This document shows, one piece after another, positions 44,270 through 55,429 of a stretch of 64,000 nt of DNA. The notes under the pieces are model-generated. The model searched no databases. It had not been told where the DNA came from and saw only the letters and a program-made list of their open reading frames with translations. The stretch is from Podaxis mareebaensis (Eukaryota; Basidiomycota; Agaricomycetes; Agaricales; Agaricaceae): positions 62,001 to 126,000 of the forward strand of contig JAEUWP010000480.1 of NCBI GenBank assembly GCA_018524725.1. The letters are read 5' to 3'. The translations under genes were made by a program, and so were the position numbers. Numbering within the stretch: the stretch's first letter is position 1; each line of letters opens with the position of its first letter.

Positions 44270-45915
44270 CTACAAATAATCAACTACAAGGGCCGAATCC
44301 CGTGAAGTACGAGGGTTCACGAGCAAGAGGGCCCGTCCGGAAAAGGGGTTGAAATGACAAAAGAGAGCATCTTCGCTTCTTTCATCAAGAACAGGGCTTA
44401 AATCCATTCTTTTCAAAGTCATGCAGCCCCGTCTTTTCCCCACGGAATCCCTTTCGGAAGGGCCCGGAAGGTCTACTCGGAGAGCGTAATACCTGCGTCC
44501 TGCTTCGTCGTCACCAGAGATATCTTGTGCCCTTTGGTTGACGGACAAAACACCCGGGACATACCGAGTTGGTTGAGGGGGGCTGGTCAGAACAAAACTC
44601 TTCATATTTCCTAGAATGCTCAAAGAAAAAACTTCTTCCACCGAAGCCCCGGAATCCGAAAGGTCCATGAACAGCAAGTGGACCCTAACCATAGTAGATT
44701 GATCCAGCCAAGGCCTGCCGACTTGCGCAATCCCTACTAACGCAAAGGATACAGCGGACCGAGGAAAAATATGCACCCCAAACTCGAAGCAACTCGAGAA
44801 AGCGGCCCTTGAAGATGGGTTCAGGAAGCTCTATCGGAGAGGTTGTTTCCGATGAAAGGGGGCCTTGATCAGATCGATTGAAGACCGCAAAGAATTCCCA
44901 GTTGTATATTTGTAGCAGATGGGTCTCGGTGGTGACGCTGTAAGGAGTTTGCATAACCGAGGATACATCAGGTGGAAGAATCGAACGAGTATAAATTGAC
45001 TAATAAGCCGGGAGTTATATTGTCAAGAAGTGAATCGCCCTTGCTTCTTGAGACGTACTCACACTAAATTGCAATACCGTTCTTCGCTCCAAATCCAAAA
45101 CACCGAATTCAAATAGGTCGGGACCGCTAGGGCGACGGCAGTGGTTGATACATACAAGACCGTTGTCGACAGTCAAACAGTTGACCCCGGTACGACTGCT
45201 GAGTGGTACTGAGTAGTCCACCGCCACGTGGGGTTTACTGATATCGGATTGAATACCTATCACTCTGCTTGAAAACAGTCGGTCCATTGTGCATGGACCA
45301 ACAAGTATGTATAAATAAACTTACAGTAACGGTTCATGGAGGGGCAAGACCACAAAGAACGTTTTTCGCCTCAAGTCCATGTAATGAACAAATGTACCCC
45401 ATGCCGGAATAGTATACTCGAAAGCGACGGGCCCATATATATCATGTATGAAAACCCAGGTGTAAGTTTGTCGATAGTGCAAGGTGTAAGTCAGGAAGAT
45501 GACATATTCCCCCATTATGGCCACGGGTTTTCCACGGGCTGCGATGCAAGGTGCGCTATGCCAACAGCGGGGAACAATCCAAAGCGCATCTTCATCACTC
45601 CATTTCCTCTCCAAGATTTCTGCTTGAACTATGATCCTTTCGAGCTCTAGTACTTCTTGGTTCAAATCGGTCGTTGGGCGAAGCATGTCCTTGGTTTGAT
45701 TGAAGATTCGAATCCACAAGTGCCGTTCTCGAGATAGTCGGTTCATATATCGACATATCTGTTCAATGTTGGGCGATACGAATACGAATAGCGACTAGGT
45801 AACAGCTTACTCGTCTGCAAGGTAGAATAGCCGCGGCCGGGAGGTAGCTAAAGATTTCGAGGAGTATGTCTCCAGGCAGACCAACCAGCCTTGTCGTGGC
45901 AACGCCTTGCATCAT
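44270..45915 (-). CDS. F-box protein, tandem copy A
   Basis: Start MMQGVATTRLVGLPGDILLE and FSYLPAAAILPCR form the F-box, which would bind Skp1 in an SCF ligase. After an intron comes ICRYMNRLSRERHLWIRIFN. The middle reads DLNQEVLELERIIVQAEILE, KWSDEDALWIVPRCW, VAIMGEYVIF, then TWVFIHDIYGPVAFEY. Later exons give RVIGIQSDISKPHVAVDYSV, LVCINHCRRPSGPDL, TLLQIYNWEFFAVF-like segments and a C-terminal strip ending ALVVDYL*. The substrate-binding part has no WD40 or LRR pattern I recognise. It is head-to-tail with copies B and C, and the most diverged of the three. Exon edges were inferred by comparing the copies. Confidence 0.75.
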
Positions 45916-46259
45916 ATTGGGAGTGTTAAACAACACAATCGCAGTGTCTGATAAGTAACACGCACGATTGGTACATCATTTAAACCGGTATCATGGGGTT
46001 CAGCATTCAACGCCACAAATATTTACTAGGTAGCTCATTGCTATTGTCAAATTTTGTCACTCAGCAACATTGCAGCCGTCTCACAGGCACCATGGGGTCG
46101 GGCGCTTCCGGAATTTGATGGTGGAATCTTACACTCACGTTGCATCGATAGTAGAACAATGTACCATGCAAGAATAAGTCCCTCGGTGCTCTGCGTTTCT
46201 TATTTACTGTGATATTCATCAGGTACCGGCTACGGGCTTGTTGCATACAATAATAAAAG
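45916..46259. other. Spacer between F-box genes A and B
   Basis: About 340 bp: promoter of A and 3' end of B. No separate feature was seen. Confidence 0.35.
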
Positions 46260-47909
46260 CTACATTTGGGCTTCACCATTACCGCTGCGTAGATGCTCAA
46301 GTGCGAGGACCGACTGCAACGAAGAACCGCTCTTTACGGACAACAAGCTCTTTCCCAAAAAAGGGTCGAAATAACAAAAGCAAGCCTCCTCGTTTTTCCC
46401 GTCGAGGGCAGGGCTCAAGTACATTCTGTTCAAAGTTATGTAGTCCCGGCGTTTCGCCCCTGGATCTCTCTCGGAAAGGTCAGGAAGGTCCACTCGGACA
46501 CCGTAGTATCTGCATACTTCCTCGGTATCAGAGCTATCCGGTGCTCTTTGTGTGACGGATAAAACACCCAGGGCATACTGAGCTAGGGGAGGAGGATTGG
46601 GAAGAACGAAACTCCCAAAAGTTCCCGGGACGTCCAAAGAACAAACTTCTTTTAATGGATCTGCAAGACTGACAGATAGGAGGCGGATTCTGATCAGGCG
46701 AGGTTCTTGTAGTCGGTGTCTACCAATTTGTTCAACACCCACTACCACGAAGGAGGCAGCGGACCGGGGAAGAAGGCGCAACCCACACCAGGATGCGGGA
46801 AAGCGGCCCCTCAAGATGGGCTCAATCGGAGAGGTCGAACCTGCCGGCTGAGCACCTTGATCAGGACGACCAAAAACCGCAAAGAAATTGTTGCTATATG
46901 TTTGCATCAGGTGTGTCTTGGTGGCGATGTTGTAAAGCGTTCGCATAGCTGAGGATCCATGTGATGGAAGGATTGAGCGCGGACGAATCGGCTAGATCCA
47001 GGAGTTGATGATCATCGAATCACTCAGGGTTCCGAGATGTGCTTACATTGAAATAGGATATGCTTCTCGTCTGTAGATCCAAGACATCGACAAGGTGAGG
47101 GTTATCAGGATGGAGACAATGGTAAACGCATACGAGGCCGTTGTTGGCATCCAAAAGGTCGATTTCGATATGGTTTCTGAGTGGCACTGAGTATTCGACA
47201 GTCACATGAGGCACACCGGTGACAATTTGAATGCCCATCACTTTCCTGTACAATAATTAGTATACCATCCATAGATCAAAAAGCGTGAACAGACTCACAG
47301 AGATGTTTCACGCAGAGGAGCCGAGACCACAAAGAAAGTCCCCCCTGCAGAATCCATGTAGTGGGTGGCTGATTCCAACAACGGAGGAACGACGTGGGTA
47401 AAGACGGCGGGGCCATCCATGCTGTGTATGTTGGCCCAGGTGTAGGAAGTCTGCTGGCCGTCCCAGAAGGACCTCTTGAAGACGACGTATTCCTCCATAA
47501 TAGCCACGGGTTCTTCATGCCTCGACCCCAGCGCGCGGGTTTTGCTGCGCCAATAGCGGGGAGCAACCCAAAGTGCATCTTTATCGCTCCATTTTCTCTC
47601 CAGTATTTCTGCTCGAGCCATAACCCTTTCAAGCTCCGACCACTTTTCCTGGTCCAAGTCGATCACTGGGCGAAGCATATGCTTGGTTTTGTTGAAGACA
47701 CGGATCCACAAGTGCCTCTCTCGAGATAAGCAGTTCATCTTTCGGCACACCTGCTCAGACCTTGAGCATCAAGAGTATAAATAGCAACCAGAGAGACAAC
47801 AGACCTGCCTGCAAGACAGAATGATGGATGAAGCTGAGAGGTAGCTGAAGATTTCGAGGAGTACGTCATCTGGGAGATCAATAAGGCTTTTGGCGATGCC
47901 CTGTGTCAT
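46260..47909 (-). CDS. F-box protein, tandem copy B
   Basis: Start MTQGIAKSLIDLPDDVLLEI (F-box), then FSYLSASSIILSCRQ and, after an intron, CRKMNCLSRERHLWIRVFNK. The middle reads DLDQEKWSELERVMARAEIL, WSDKDALWVAPRYW, VAIMEEYVVF and TWANIHSMDGPAVF. Later exons give VMGIQIVTGVPHVTVEYSVP, LVCVYHCLHPDNPHL and MRTLYNIATKTHLMQTYSNN FFAVFGRPDQGAQ. The end, NRMYLSPALDGKNEEACFCY FDPFLGK, reaches SGNGEAQM*. It is very similar to copy C across exons and introns. All reading frames remain open at the inferred junctions. Confidence 0.77.
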
Positions 47910-48089
47910 GTTGAAAGTTTTGAATGCGAAAATTCATGTATTGGGCTAAGCCTGGAGGATGCACGTGACGTTTGCACCATTCCTATATACTCGATGTCGG
48001 ATTTGACAGTATGCTGTATTACCACGCAGAAACATTATCCAGGCAACTACAAGAAGTCTGATTTGTATTGTTGCGTACGATGAGAAGAA

Positions 48090-49738
48090 CTACGTTTGTA
48101 TTTCCACCTCATCACCGTGTAAATAGTCGAGTACGAGGACCGACTCCAACAAACCACTTTTCACAGACAACAAGGCCTTTCCCGAAAAAGGGTCGAAATA
48201 ACAAAAGCGAGCCTCCTCGCTTCTCTCGTCAATAGCAGGGCTCAAGTACATTCTGTTCAATGTTATGTAGTTCCGGCTTTCCCCCGGCGGTTCGCCCCTG
48301 GGAGTGTCTGGAATGTCCACTCGGGCACTGTAATATCTGCATTCTTCATCGGCATCAGAACCATCCAGTGCTCTTTGCATGACGGACAAAGCTCCTAGGG
48401 CATACTGAGCGAGCGGAGGAGGATTGGGAAGAACAAAACTCCCAAAAGTTCCCGGGACGTCCAAAGAACAAAGTTCTTTCACTGAAGCTTGTGGATCCGA
48501 AAGGTTTATAGAAAGGAGGTGGATTCTGATCAGGCAAGGCTCATGCAGCCAGTACCTACAGACTTGTTCAATGCCTACTACCATGAAAGAGGCAACAGTC
48601 CGAGGAATAATGTGCAACGCACACGAGAAGGATGCGGGAAAGCGGCCCTTCAAGATGGGCTCCGTGAGAGGGGTCGAGCCCGTTGGCTGTGCACCTCGAT
48701 CAGAACGCCCAAAAACCGCAAAGAAACTCTCGCTATATGTTTGCACTAGATATGCCTTGGTGGCGGCGTTATAAAGCGTTCGCATGACTGAGGGTTCGTC
48801 TGGTGGAAGGATGGAGCGCAGACGAATCGGCTAGATTTAGACTGGTGACCATGGAGTTACTTAGGTTTCCAAGGTGTGCTTACATTGAAATAGGACAGAG
48901 TTCTCGTCTGTAGGTCCAAGACATCGACAAGGTGGGGGCCATCAGGGTGAGGACGATGGTTAACGCATACGAGGCCGTTGTCAATATGCAAAAGGTTGAC
49001 TTGGGTACGGTGTCTGAGTGGCACCGAGTATTCAACAGCCACATGAGGCCCACCGATGTCCGTCTGAATGCCCACCACTTTCCTATACGATAATTAGTAT
49101 ATCATTTGTAGATCATCGAGCGTGAACAGGCCCACAGTGATGATTCACCGAAGGGAGCTGAGACCACAAAGAAAGTCTGCTCAGCAGGATCCATGTAACA
49201 GGTGGTTTCGTACAACAGCGGAATAACATGGCTGAAGACGGCGGGACTGTCCATGTCATGTATGTCGACCCAGGTGTAGGAAGTCTGTGGGCCATGCGAG
49301 GTGGAACTCCCAAAGACAACGTATTCGCCCATAATAGCACTGGGGAATCCACGACTTGACCCTAGCGCGCTACGCCAGTAACGGGGAGCAGCCCACAATG
49401 CATCTTCATCGCTCCATCTTCTCTCCAGTACTTCCGCTCGAGCTATGATCTTTTCGAGTTCTGACCCCCTTTCTTGGTTCAAGTCGATCGCTGGCCAAAG
49501 CATGTGCCTGGTTTGATTATAGAGTCGAATCCACAAGTGTTTCTCCCGGGATAAACGGTTCATTTTTCGGCATACCTGTTCAGGTCTTGAGTGTCTAGAG
49601 TATATATGGTAAGCAAAAGAGACAACAAACCTGCCTGCAGAACAGAATGATGGATGAGGCTGAGAGGTAGCTGAGGATTTCGAGGAGTACGTCATCTGGG
49701 AGATCAATAAGACTTTTCAGGATGGTGTCTTGTGTCAT
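48090..49738 (-). CDS. F-box protein, tandem copy C
   Basis: Start MTQDTILKSLIDLPDDVLLE, with FSYLSASSIILFCRQ-type F-box core, then CRKMNRLSREKHLWIRLYNQ. The middle reads DLNQERGSELEKIIARAEVL, WSDEDALWAAPRYWRSALGS, AIMGEYVVFGSS, TWVDIHDMDSPAVFSHV. Later exons give VVGIQTDIGGPHVAVEYSVP, LVCVNHRPHPDGPHL, then TLYNAATKAYLVQTYSESFF AVFGRSDRG. It ends DEVEIQT*. Gene length is nearly the same as B (1649 against 1650 bp), so the B/C duplication is recent. Possible role: SCF substrate adaptor with a lineage-specific ligand domain. Confidence 0.77.
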
Positions 49739-49889
49739 GTTGAGAGTGATAGCTAATGTGTTGAGGTGCCCGTAGTACGGTCAGATCACACACGCATCAT
49801 TCGATTACAAATTCTTCTGCGTCCCTACCCTGGATATTTATGCAACACTCCTGGGCAATAATCAGTATAGCGTACATAAATCAATGAGA
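49739..49889. other. Short spacer between copy C and the relic copy D
   Basis: Promoter-proximal segment of copy C. It keeps the tail of an intron-like stretch also seen in the neighbouring copies. Confidence 0.3.
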
Positions 49890-50170
49890 GTGAACGGGCT
49901 CACAACTATGATCTGGGGTAGGGAACCGTGACTGCAAAGAAGGTGCTTCTCCTAAGACCCATGTAATAGGTGACTGAATCGAATGGCGGAACATAGTACA
50001 TAAAGATCATGGGCCCATCCATGTTGTGTATGTCGACCCGGGTATAGGAAATCGCCCCAAAAAATCCTCCGCCTTTTTCGAAGACGATGTTTTTTTTTCC
50101 TATAATGGCCACAGGTAACTTAGGCTTTAAGCTCGTAATACATCATGGCCGAACAAAGGACGAGCATCTT
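49890..50170 (-). pseudogene. F-box copy D, truncated relic
   Basis: Only the middle of the family is left. The minus strand reads VAIIGKKNIVFEKGGGFFGA, then YTRVDIHNMDGPMIFMYYVP and SVTYYMGLRRSTFFAVTVPY, matching VAIMGEYVIF, TWVFIHDIYGPVAFEY and HYMDLRRKTFFVVLP of copy A. Above it, to about 50170, the frame is broken by stops but still aligns weakly with the DALWxxPRYW region. No F-box and no C-terminal half are present. It lies at the upstream edge of the array, next to an unrelated gene. Confidence 0.65.
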
Positions 50171-50314
50171 TGCCAAGCTCCTCCAGCAAGGTACTTTCGT
50201 CGCAGCACAGAAAACATATTATTCAAGAACACAACACAAACAATCCGTTCTCGTACATGCACTAATAACACCAACAACAAAACACACAATCAATTTAAAC
50301 AAACATATGCAAAA

Positions 50315-51700
50315 TCACGCTTTATACCCCAACCCATGACCACTCTCCACATTTCCATAACTCTGCATCTGAGCCAGAACATGACCTTTCTTTCTCTTCG
50401 CCACATCTCTCAGCGACACTCCACCACACCGTAACAACAACCCAATAACAACTACCATGGTCACGGACGTCATGATGACCCTTCCGACGTCCCAAGTCCT
50501 AGAAATTTCAGTCCAACCTACGACCCCGGCGCCCAATATCTCGAGTCTGGCACCAAGGTCTAGATCAGAGGATCCCTTTGCGTCTTCTCGTACTCGGAGG
50601 ACTTCGTGTAAGATGAAGGGGAAGAGGGTGTACAGTAACAAAAGGGGCGAGATTACCCATCCTAGGCACAGGGCAACCTGCGTAATGTGGATAAATATAC
50701 GTATTGTTTCGGGGTCGTGAGGAAGGGTTTACGAGAGCGTCGGAGGGGAGGTGGGTCAGTAAGTTAGTCTAGCAACCAGGAGGGGAGAGGTACGAACCTT
50801 ACGATCAGGGACAGATAGGTACTTCCCCGCATGCTGATACAGCATCACCGACGACAATCCCACCTCCACCGCCGCACACACCATCAACACATCATACCCC
50901 CTCTTCAAATTAACCAACCTCCATAATGGATCCTCTGCTATAGCTAACCACCAAGGCAAACCGCCAGGGGCTGTTCCAAGATCTCGTGCATGTGCCAATG
51001 TTGTCGCGCGATAGCCGAGAAAGACCATACCCAGTATGAAGATCGTCATAACGAGCATCATATCGAATACGCGTTTGACCGTGTAGAACTTTGGCCGACG
51101 TGTGCAGTAGCACAGGCGCCGAATGCGGTAGCACATGAAGGAGAAGCAGGACATGACGATGAACACGTCTGTCAAGCACGAAAATACCGCCAAGACCGTT
51201 ATCAAGCCCGTTGTATGTCGGTTGGGAGCCGTGTTTGTGTTAAATGCTAGTCCCCAAAGCACCGCACGGAGGATATATGATACAAATAGAGACGACGTGG
51301 CGAGGAAGAGGGCGATAGGGAATATGGGTCCTACGGCGAAAGGTGGGTTAATACTGCCCGTTGGACTTGGGACGAGGAACATGGTAGGGGGTGTAGGTTT
51401 GGGTGAGAAAAGGGTAACGTGTTTGGAAATGTTGAGGCTTGCGGGGATGAGTTGGAGGGCAGTAATGAGGGCGAAGATGATGCAGAATGCGAAGATGGTC
51501 GCGTCGGTTGGTGAGAGGTTTAGGGCGGAGATGCCGCTGCTGTCGTCGGCCGCGGTACTATCAGTGAACACGATTGGGATGTCGGTGGAAGAGTTTTCAT
51601 CACTATGTTGGGCAGAGACCTGGACCCCGGAGAGAAAGGGCAATAGAAAGTAAATGGAGAGAATGAAGGAGCACCTCAGACGCGGGCGACCGAAGCGCAT
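50315..51700 (-). CDS. Multi-pass membrane protein with signal peptide, uncharacterised
   Basis: Exons 50798-51700 and 50315-50677, 120 bp intron, 421 residues. The start at 51700 (MRFGRPRLRCSFILSIYFLL) gives a good signal peptide; the longer frame above it has no ATG. Seven hydrophobic segments follow: FAFCIIFALITALQLIPA; FPIALFLATSSLFVSYIL; LITVLAVFSCLTDVFIVM; MMLVMTIFILGMVFLGY; VLMVCAAVEVGLSSVML; LGWVISPLLLYTLFPFIL; SVTMVVVIGLLL. The seven-helix layout with a cleaved signal resembles fungal GPCR-like proteins, but no receptor motif is clear. Two NxS/T sites (ENSS, LNIS) lie in the N-terminal part. Confidence 0.72.
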
Positions 51701-52504
51701 TTGTGGTTTAGGAAAAACAGCGAGTCTAAGGGAAAGGAATGGCGGCAGCAAGGCGCAAGAGAGGAGGTCCAGGAGGATCTTATACTATTATTTTTCTGGA
51801 TATTCAAAAGCTCGGAGACCCGAGGATTGCCAGGCTCATAGGAGAGACTGAATGAGTTGTGGAGCAAGATTTGAACGGATGACAGCCATCTCTAAATGCC
51901 AATGATTGACGCCGTTATGAAATCAGGATTGGATGTCCCTTGAAGACTTGGACAGCCGTTTCGGATTTTGATCTGCGCAGTGACGAAATCTTATGGGTGT
52001 TGGTTCCTGCCAGACGGCAAGAAGAACAGAGAGCATATCAGTCTTCTCAGCCGCGTCGCCACGGGAACTGGGCTAGGTGCGGGGAGGTGTACTAAGTGTC
52101 CGGGGTACAACGAGACTATACAGTATTTGCATACGGAACTTGCCTGACTGGAAACATGTGGGTCAGGGTGGCCTCGGCGGATGGGGTCGCGGTTTGTGGG
52201 GTTGTGTTAATCAGAGAATCGTGTTGGAGACGAGGATACCGCCGCCCTAGCAATAAGTCGATGCATTCATGGATCAGTCCTAAGACGTAAATGTTGGGGC
52301 AGTCGGCGAGGCCTGCGAAGTTGATCGTCGGTGAGTAAGTGGGTGGAAGTGATGTGGAAACAATAACTGTTGTCACTAGAAGTTGGCCGGGATTTGAGTA
52401 GTGGTGGTGATATGTGGAAAAGGTTGTTGAAAGGACTACCGTTGGTGCAAGCGAGACAATACGTTGAGTTCCAAATATAGGGTAGGCAAAAAAGTAAATG
52501 CATC
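51701..52504. other. Intergenic spacer upstream of the membrane protein and tRNA
   Basis: About 800 bp. It should hold the promoter of the minus-strand membrane gene. No additional gene was recognised. Confidence 0.35.
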
Positions 52505-52578
52505 GGCCGACTAGCTCAGTTGGTTAGAGCGTCGTGCTAATAACGCGAAGGTCTTGGGTTCGATCCCCACGTTGGCCA
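52505..52578 (+). tRNA. tRNA-Ile (AAU anticodon)
   Basis: 74-nt cloverleaf without intron. The acceptor arms GGCCGAC and GTTGGCC pair (one G-U), and the D-arm GCTC/GAGC has the loop AGTTGGTTA. The anticodon stem TCGTG/CGCGA holds the loop CTAATAA, so the anticodon is AAT (read as IAU after editing). The T-loop TTCGATC is closed by TTGGG/CCCAC with a mismatch in the outermost pair. A-box and B-box sequences are in place for Pol III. Confidence 0.93.
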
Positions 52579-52712
52579 TTGTCAAGAAATATCCTTTTTT
52601 GTTCACAACGATCCCGGGCCGAACCGGGATAATAATCTCTCAAGTCGAGAGCAACCACAGCCAACACTCGCCACTCTCTCCAAATGTGTCTCCTCCTCTG
52701 GTATCCACCACT

Positions 52713-53562
52713 ATGACTTCGTTCATAGCCTCCACCTCTCAGTCTTATTTCCCTCGTGTCTTCTCTGCCGTCTCAACCACCCGACGCGCAACGACCCTCT
52801 CGGGTACAGGCACAGAACACTCAAAACATCCATACCCTTTCCCAAACCATCCCCGTCCAACCCCTCACGAAATCTTCCACCTACCCATCGGAGCCTCTCC
52901 CTCAGAAATCAAATCCCGCTGTCCGTCTCTCCCACCCATTCCCTCTCCAAAAGGCTAATAAAAGCTATCCATTCATACACTTCATTTTGCTAGACTACGA
53001 CCTTGTACGGTACCACCACCCCGACTCTCCGTATGCCCGCACAAATACCCCATGTGCCAACGAACGCAACACCCGTTTTCAATCTATCCTCTCCGCATAT
53101 AATTCCCTGCGGTACCCTTCTACATCATCGTCTGCTAGGTATGGTGCCGGATGGGCACATTATGGTCAGGGACCAGGTTTCGATCCTTACCTGTCCGAAC
53201 TCAACCGTCGGCGTCGTACGTCCCAATATGCCGAGCACATGAAACGACATAAACAGGCTATGGAGGATGAGGAACGGGAGCGGGAGCGAGAAGAATGGAG
53301 CAAGACTGCTGGAAGTCCGAGGGAGCGCATGATGTTGGCATTTGGTGTTGTCGTCTTGCTTGGAGGGTTGTATCCCTCTTTATTCCTTTTCCCGTTTCGC
53401 ATGGAACAGATGCATCAGGCTGCGGTTGTTAATCTTACGCGGGCGAGGGATGATGCGAAAGAGGTCGGGCATGTGAGGCGGGAGGAGGTTAGACGGAGGG
53501 TCAGGGATATTAAGGCTGCGAAGGAGGTGGAGCGGCGGCAGTGTGATGAAAATGAGGTCTAA
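52713..53562 (+). CDS. J-domain (DnaJ-like) protein, probably mitochondrial and membrane-anchored
   Basis: Hsp70 co-chaperone candidate. Exons 52713-52920 and 52994-53562 give 258 residues. The Ser/Arg-rich, acid-poor N-terminus (MTSFIASTSQSYFPRVFSAV) looks like a mitochondrial presequence. The J-domain follows: HEIFHLPIGASPSEIKSR joined to YYDLVRYHHPDSP, which carries the HPD motif, then FQSILSAYNSLR. After a charged linker (RRRRTSQYAEHMKRHKQAME) comes a membrane helix (MLAFGVVVLLGGLYPSLFLF) and a basic coiled tail. Among J-proteins this is a class C type with no G/F region or zinc domain. The start codon lies 135 bp after the tRNA. Confidence 0.85.
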
Positions 53563-53759
53563 GTTATTCTCCGTAATATTCTACTGTACATTGTCGTTTT
53601 ACTAAAGTCTGTTCTTTCAATTCACCCAATGATCGCAGAAAAACCCTGTCACGAATGCGTAGACCGCCTGATGAATCAGCTCGGGCAGCGAATTCAACAG
53701 CGTTTGTGTCCTATTCACCGTCAGCAACAACACCTCACTTGGATAACAAAGCAAACCAC

Positions 53760-54415
53760 TCACAAAGGAGCGTTATCCATCAATTCTGCCCAGAGCGGAC
53801 AACAATCCACAGACATAAATCCCATAAACACCAAATCCGTCACAAACCCACGAACGCCATAATAACTCAACACGCCTCTCAATCCGCCAAATACCATCCC
53901 CTGACCCAAATACGCAGCCCATTTCTCTACCGCGCCGACGCTCTCACCATTGTTATCATTAGACGGTTTAGCGAGGTTCGAGTACGGTTCTTCGGGTGCC
54001 TTATCTCTCGCTTTGTCCCCAGCCAATGGCGGTGTCGGGGGACTCCTCCCCCGTGTATCCCTACATCCAAAGTTGCGTTTAAAGAACCTGAGAATATATT
54101 CGCCTGGAACATAAGTCACGGGTCGACCAGTAACGTGCTGCTCGATCGTCTGCGTGATACTCGTCCTATGCAAACCAAGGTGTCAGATGTAGTCACATAG
54201 TTTGAGAGGTGCACGACGCACGCAGTGATACCGATTAACCCAGCGCCTAAGCCGGAGGCGAATGCTGATAAGACGGATTGGGCATGTGGGCGGGTGTGGT
54301 GAGGGTTGAGGTTGGGATTGAATGTGCGGGCGGTTGGGGAGGGGTTTTGAATGGGTTGGAGGAAGATGGTGTAGGTTTGGCGTGTGTAGTATGGACCGGA
54401 GTCGAGTGGTTCCAT
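53760..54415 (-). CDS. Small membrane protein, uncharacterised
   Basis: Exons 54222-54415 and 53760-54165 with a 56 bp intron give 199 residues. The start MEPLDSGPYYTRQTYTIFLQ leads to a membrane helix (FASGLGAGLIGITAT). Then comes HVTGRPVTYVPGEYILRFFK, NFGCRDTRG, a charged loop, and a second helix near KWAAYLGQGMVFGGLRGVLS YYGVRGFVTDLVFMGF. Convergent with the J-protein gene and about 200 bp from it. I do not recognise the family. Confidence 0.65.
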
Positions 54416-54519
54416 CGTTGTGCGTTGGGTGGTTGAGGATGGGATGGGCGGGGAAGGGGAGGGGAGGGAGCGTTGTGGAGGGGCTTAAGGTGGTGATGTC
54501 ATTGTGAAGTCATCCCAAT

Positions 54520-54775
54520 TAGGGGTACGTCCTTCGCTCGGATGTTGATGCACATGCGGATTTTCAGGAGGACAATAGTTTCAAGAGATATGTATCGCAG
54601 TCACACTCACGGTCTCAACAAAAGCCTCTCTCCGAATATCCAGCTCCCGCAATTCCGGAAACACGTCTAACCACTTCATGGCACTCACCATCATGCAATA
54701 AATCTTGATTACAGCGTTGGATAACATATATGAACCTCTGGTATTGTTGTCAGTCACCGGCCTCATCCCTTGTTC
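54520..54775 (-). pseudogene. Duplicated exon-like relic, copy 1
   Basis: Reads IKIYCMMVSAMKWLDVFPEL and RELDIRREAFVET on the minus strand, followed directly by a GTGAGT donor. It is repeated at 58615-58935 in the same orientation. No ATG-led gene is present around it, so it is probably an orphan exon of a decayed gene. The family is not recognised. Confidence 0.4.
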
Positions 54776-55290
54776 GAAAGTAGGCGTTCTTTGGGTCTAG
54801 AAGCCGCAAACAGAGAAGAAAGTTGTTGAAACGCTTTCTACATCTCCCTGTGAAAGGATCATGGCCGACAGCTCCATTTTCACGGGAAGGGACGTGATCT
54901 TGGAGCACAAAGCAGATCGGACTTGAGGAAATTAGGAATTTCACATTGCACCGACTGCGAAGCAGGGAAGCATGTGAATGTTGGGAGCGTCCAACATGTT
55001 CAGTCGTTCAAAGGACTACAAAGAGTGGTGAAGGAGGTCCCGTGCCCGCCCGGGAACGCCACAGGGTGCCATTATGGAACTTGGGCAAATTGGGGTTGAG
55101 TTCCATTTCAGCGCCTTATTACTTGAAACTCCTACCACTCTCGTTAATATCCATTCAACTTTAATTCTTGCCTTTGTTCTTTCCCCCGATAGTCGTAGAC
55201 AGCGCACGGACACATTTATTCACTGTAAGATACATTCGAAATGTAGCGTTTCAGGGGAAGAAATCGAGCCCCAACTAGGCCATTGAACTT
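54776..55290. other. Spacer with block duplicated near the P450 pseudogene
   Basis: The segment at about 55085-55265 (ATATCCATTCAACTTTAATTC region) is repeated in inverted orientation at about 61385-61550. This is part of the P450 segmental duplication. No gene was seen. Confidence 0.45.
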
Positions 55291-55297
55291 TGAAATA

Positions 55298-55404
55298 GAG
55301 TGTATGTGCAACCTTGTTTTCGGCGAGACTATGGATGTGGAGCAATTCAGTTTCAATTCAGTTCTCACTGAAAACTCACTGAAAACGGGGATGCACATAC
55401 ACCC
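55298..55404. mobile_element. MITE-like element, about 107 bp
   Basis: Terminal inverted repeats GAGTGTATGTGCA (left) and TGCACATACACCC (right) differ at one base. TA dinucleotides at 55296-55297 and 55405-55406 look like a target-site duplication. There is no coding capacity; the interior holds an ACTGAAAAC tandem. TA duplication suggests mobilisation by a Tc1/mariner-type transposase supplied elsewhere. Confidence 0.55.
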
Positions 55405-55429
55405 TAATACTAGCAGAGATTGTTGAGCC

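Noticed and set aside
50145..50339. Small plus-strand frame starting MAEQRTSIFAKLL
   Set aside because: Antisense to the F-box relic and running into AC-rich spacer; no support for a gene.
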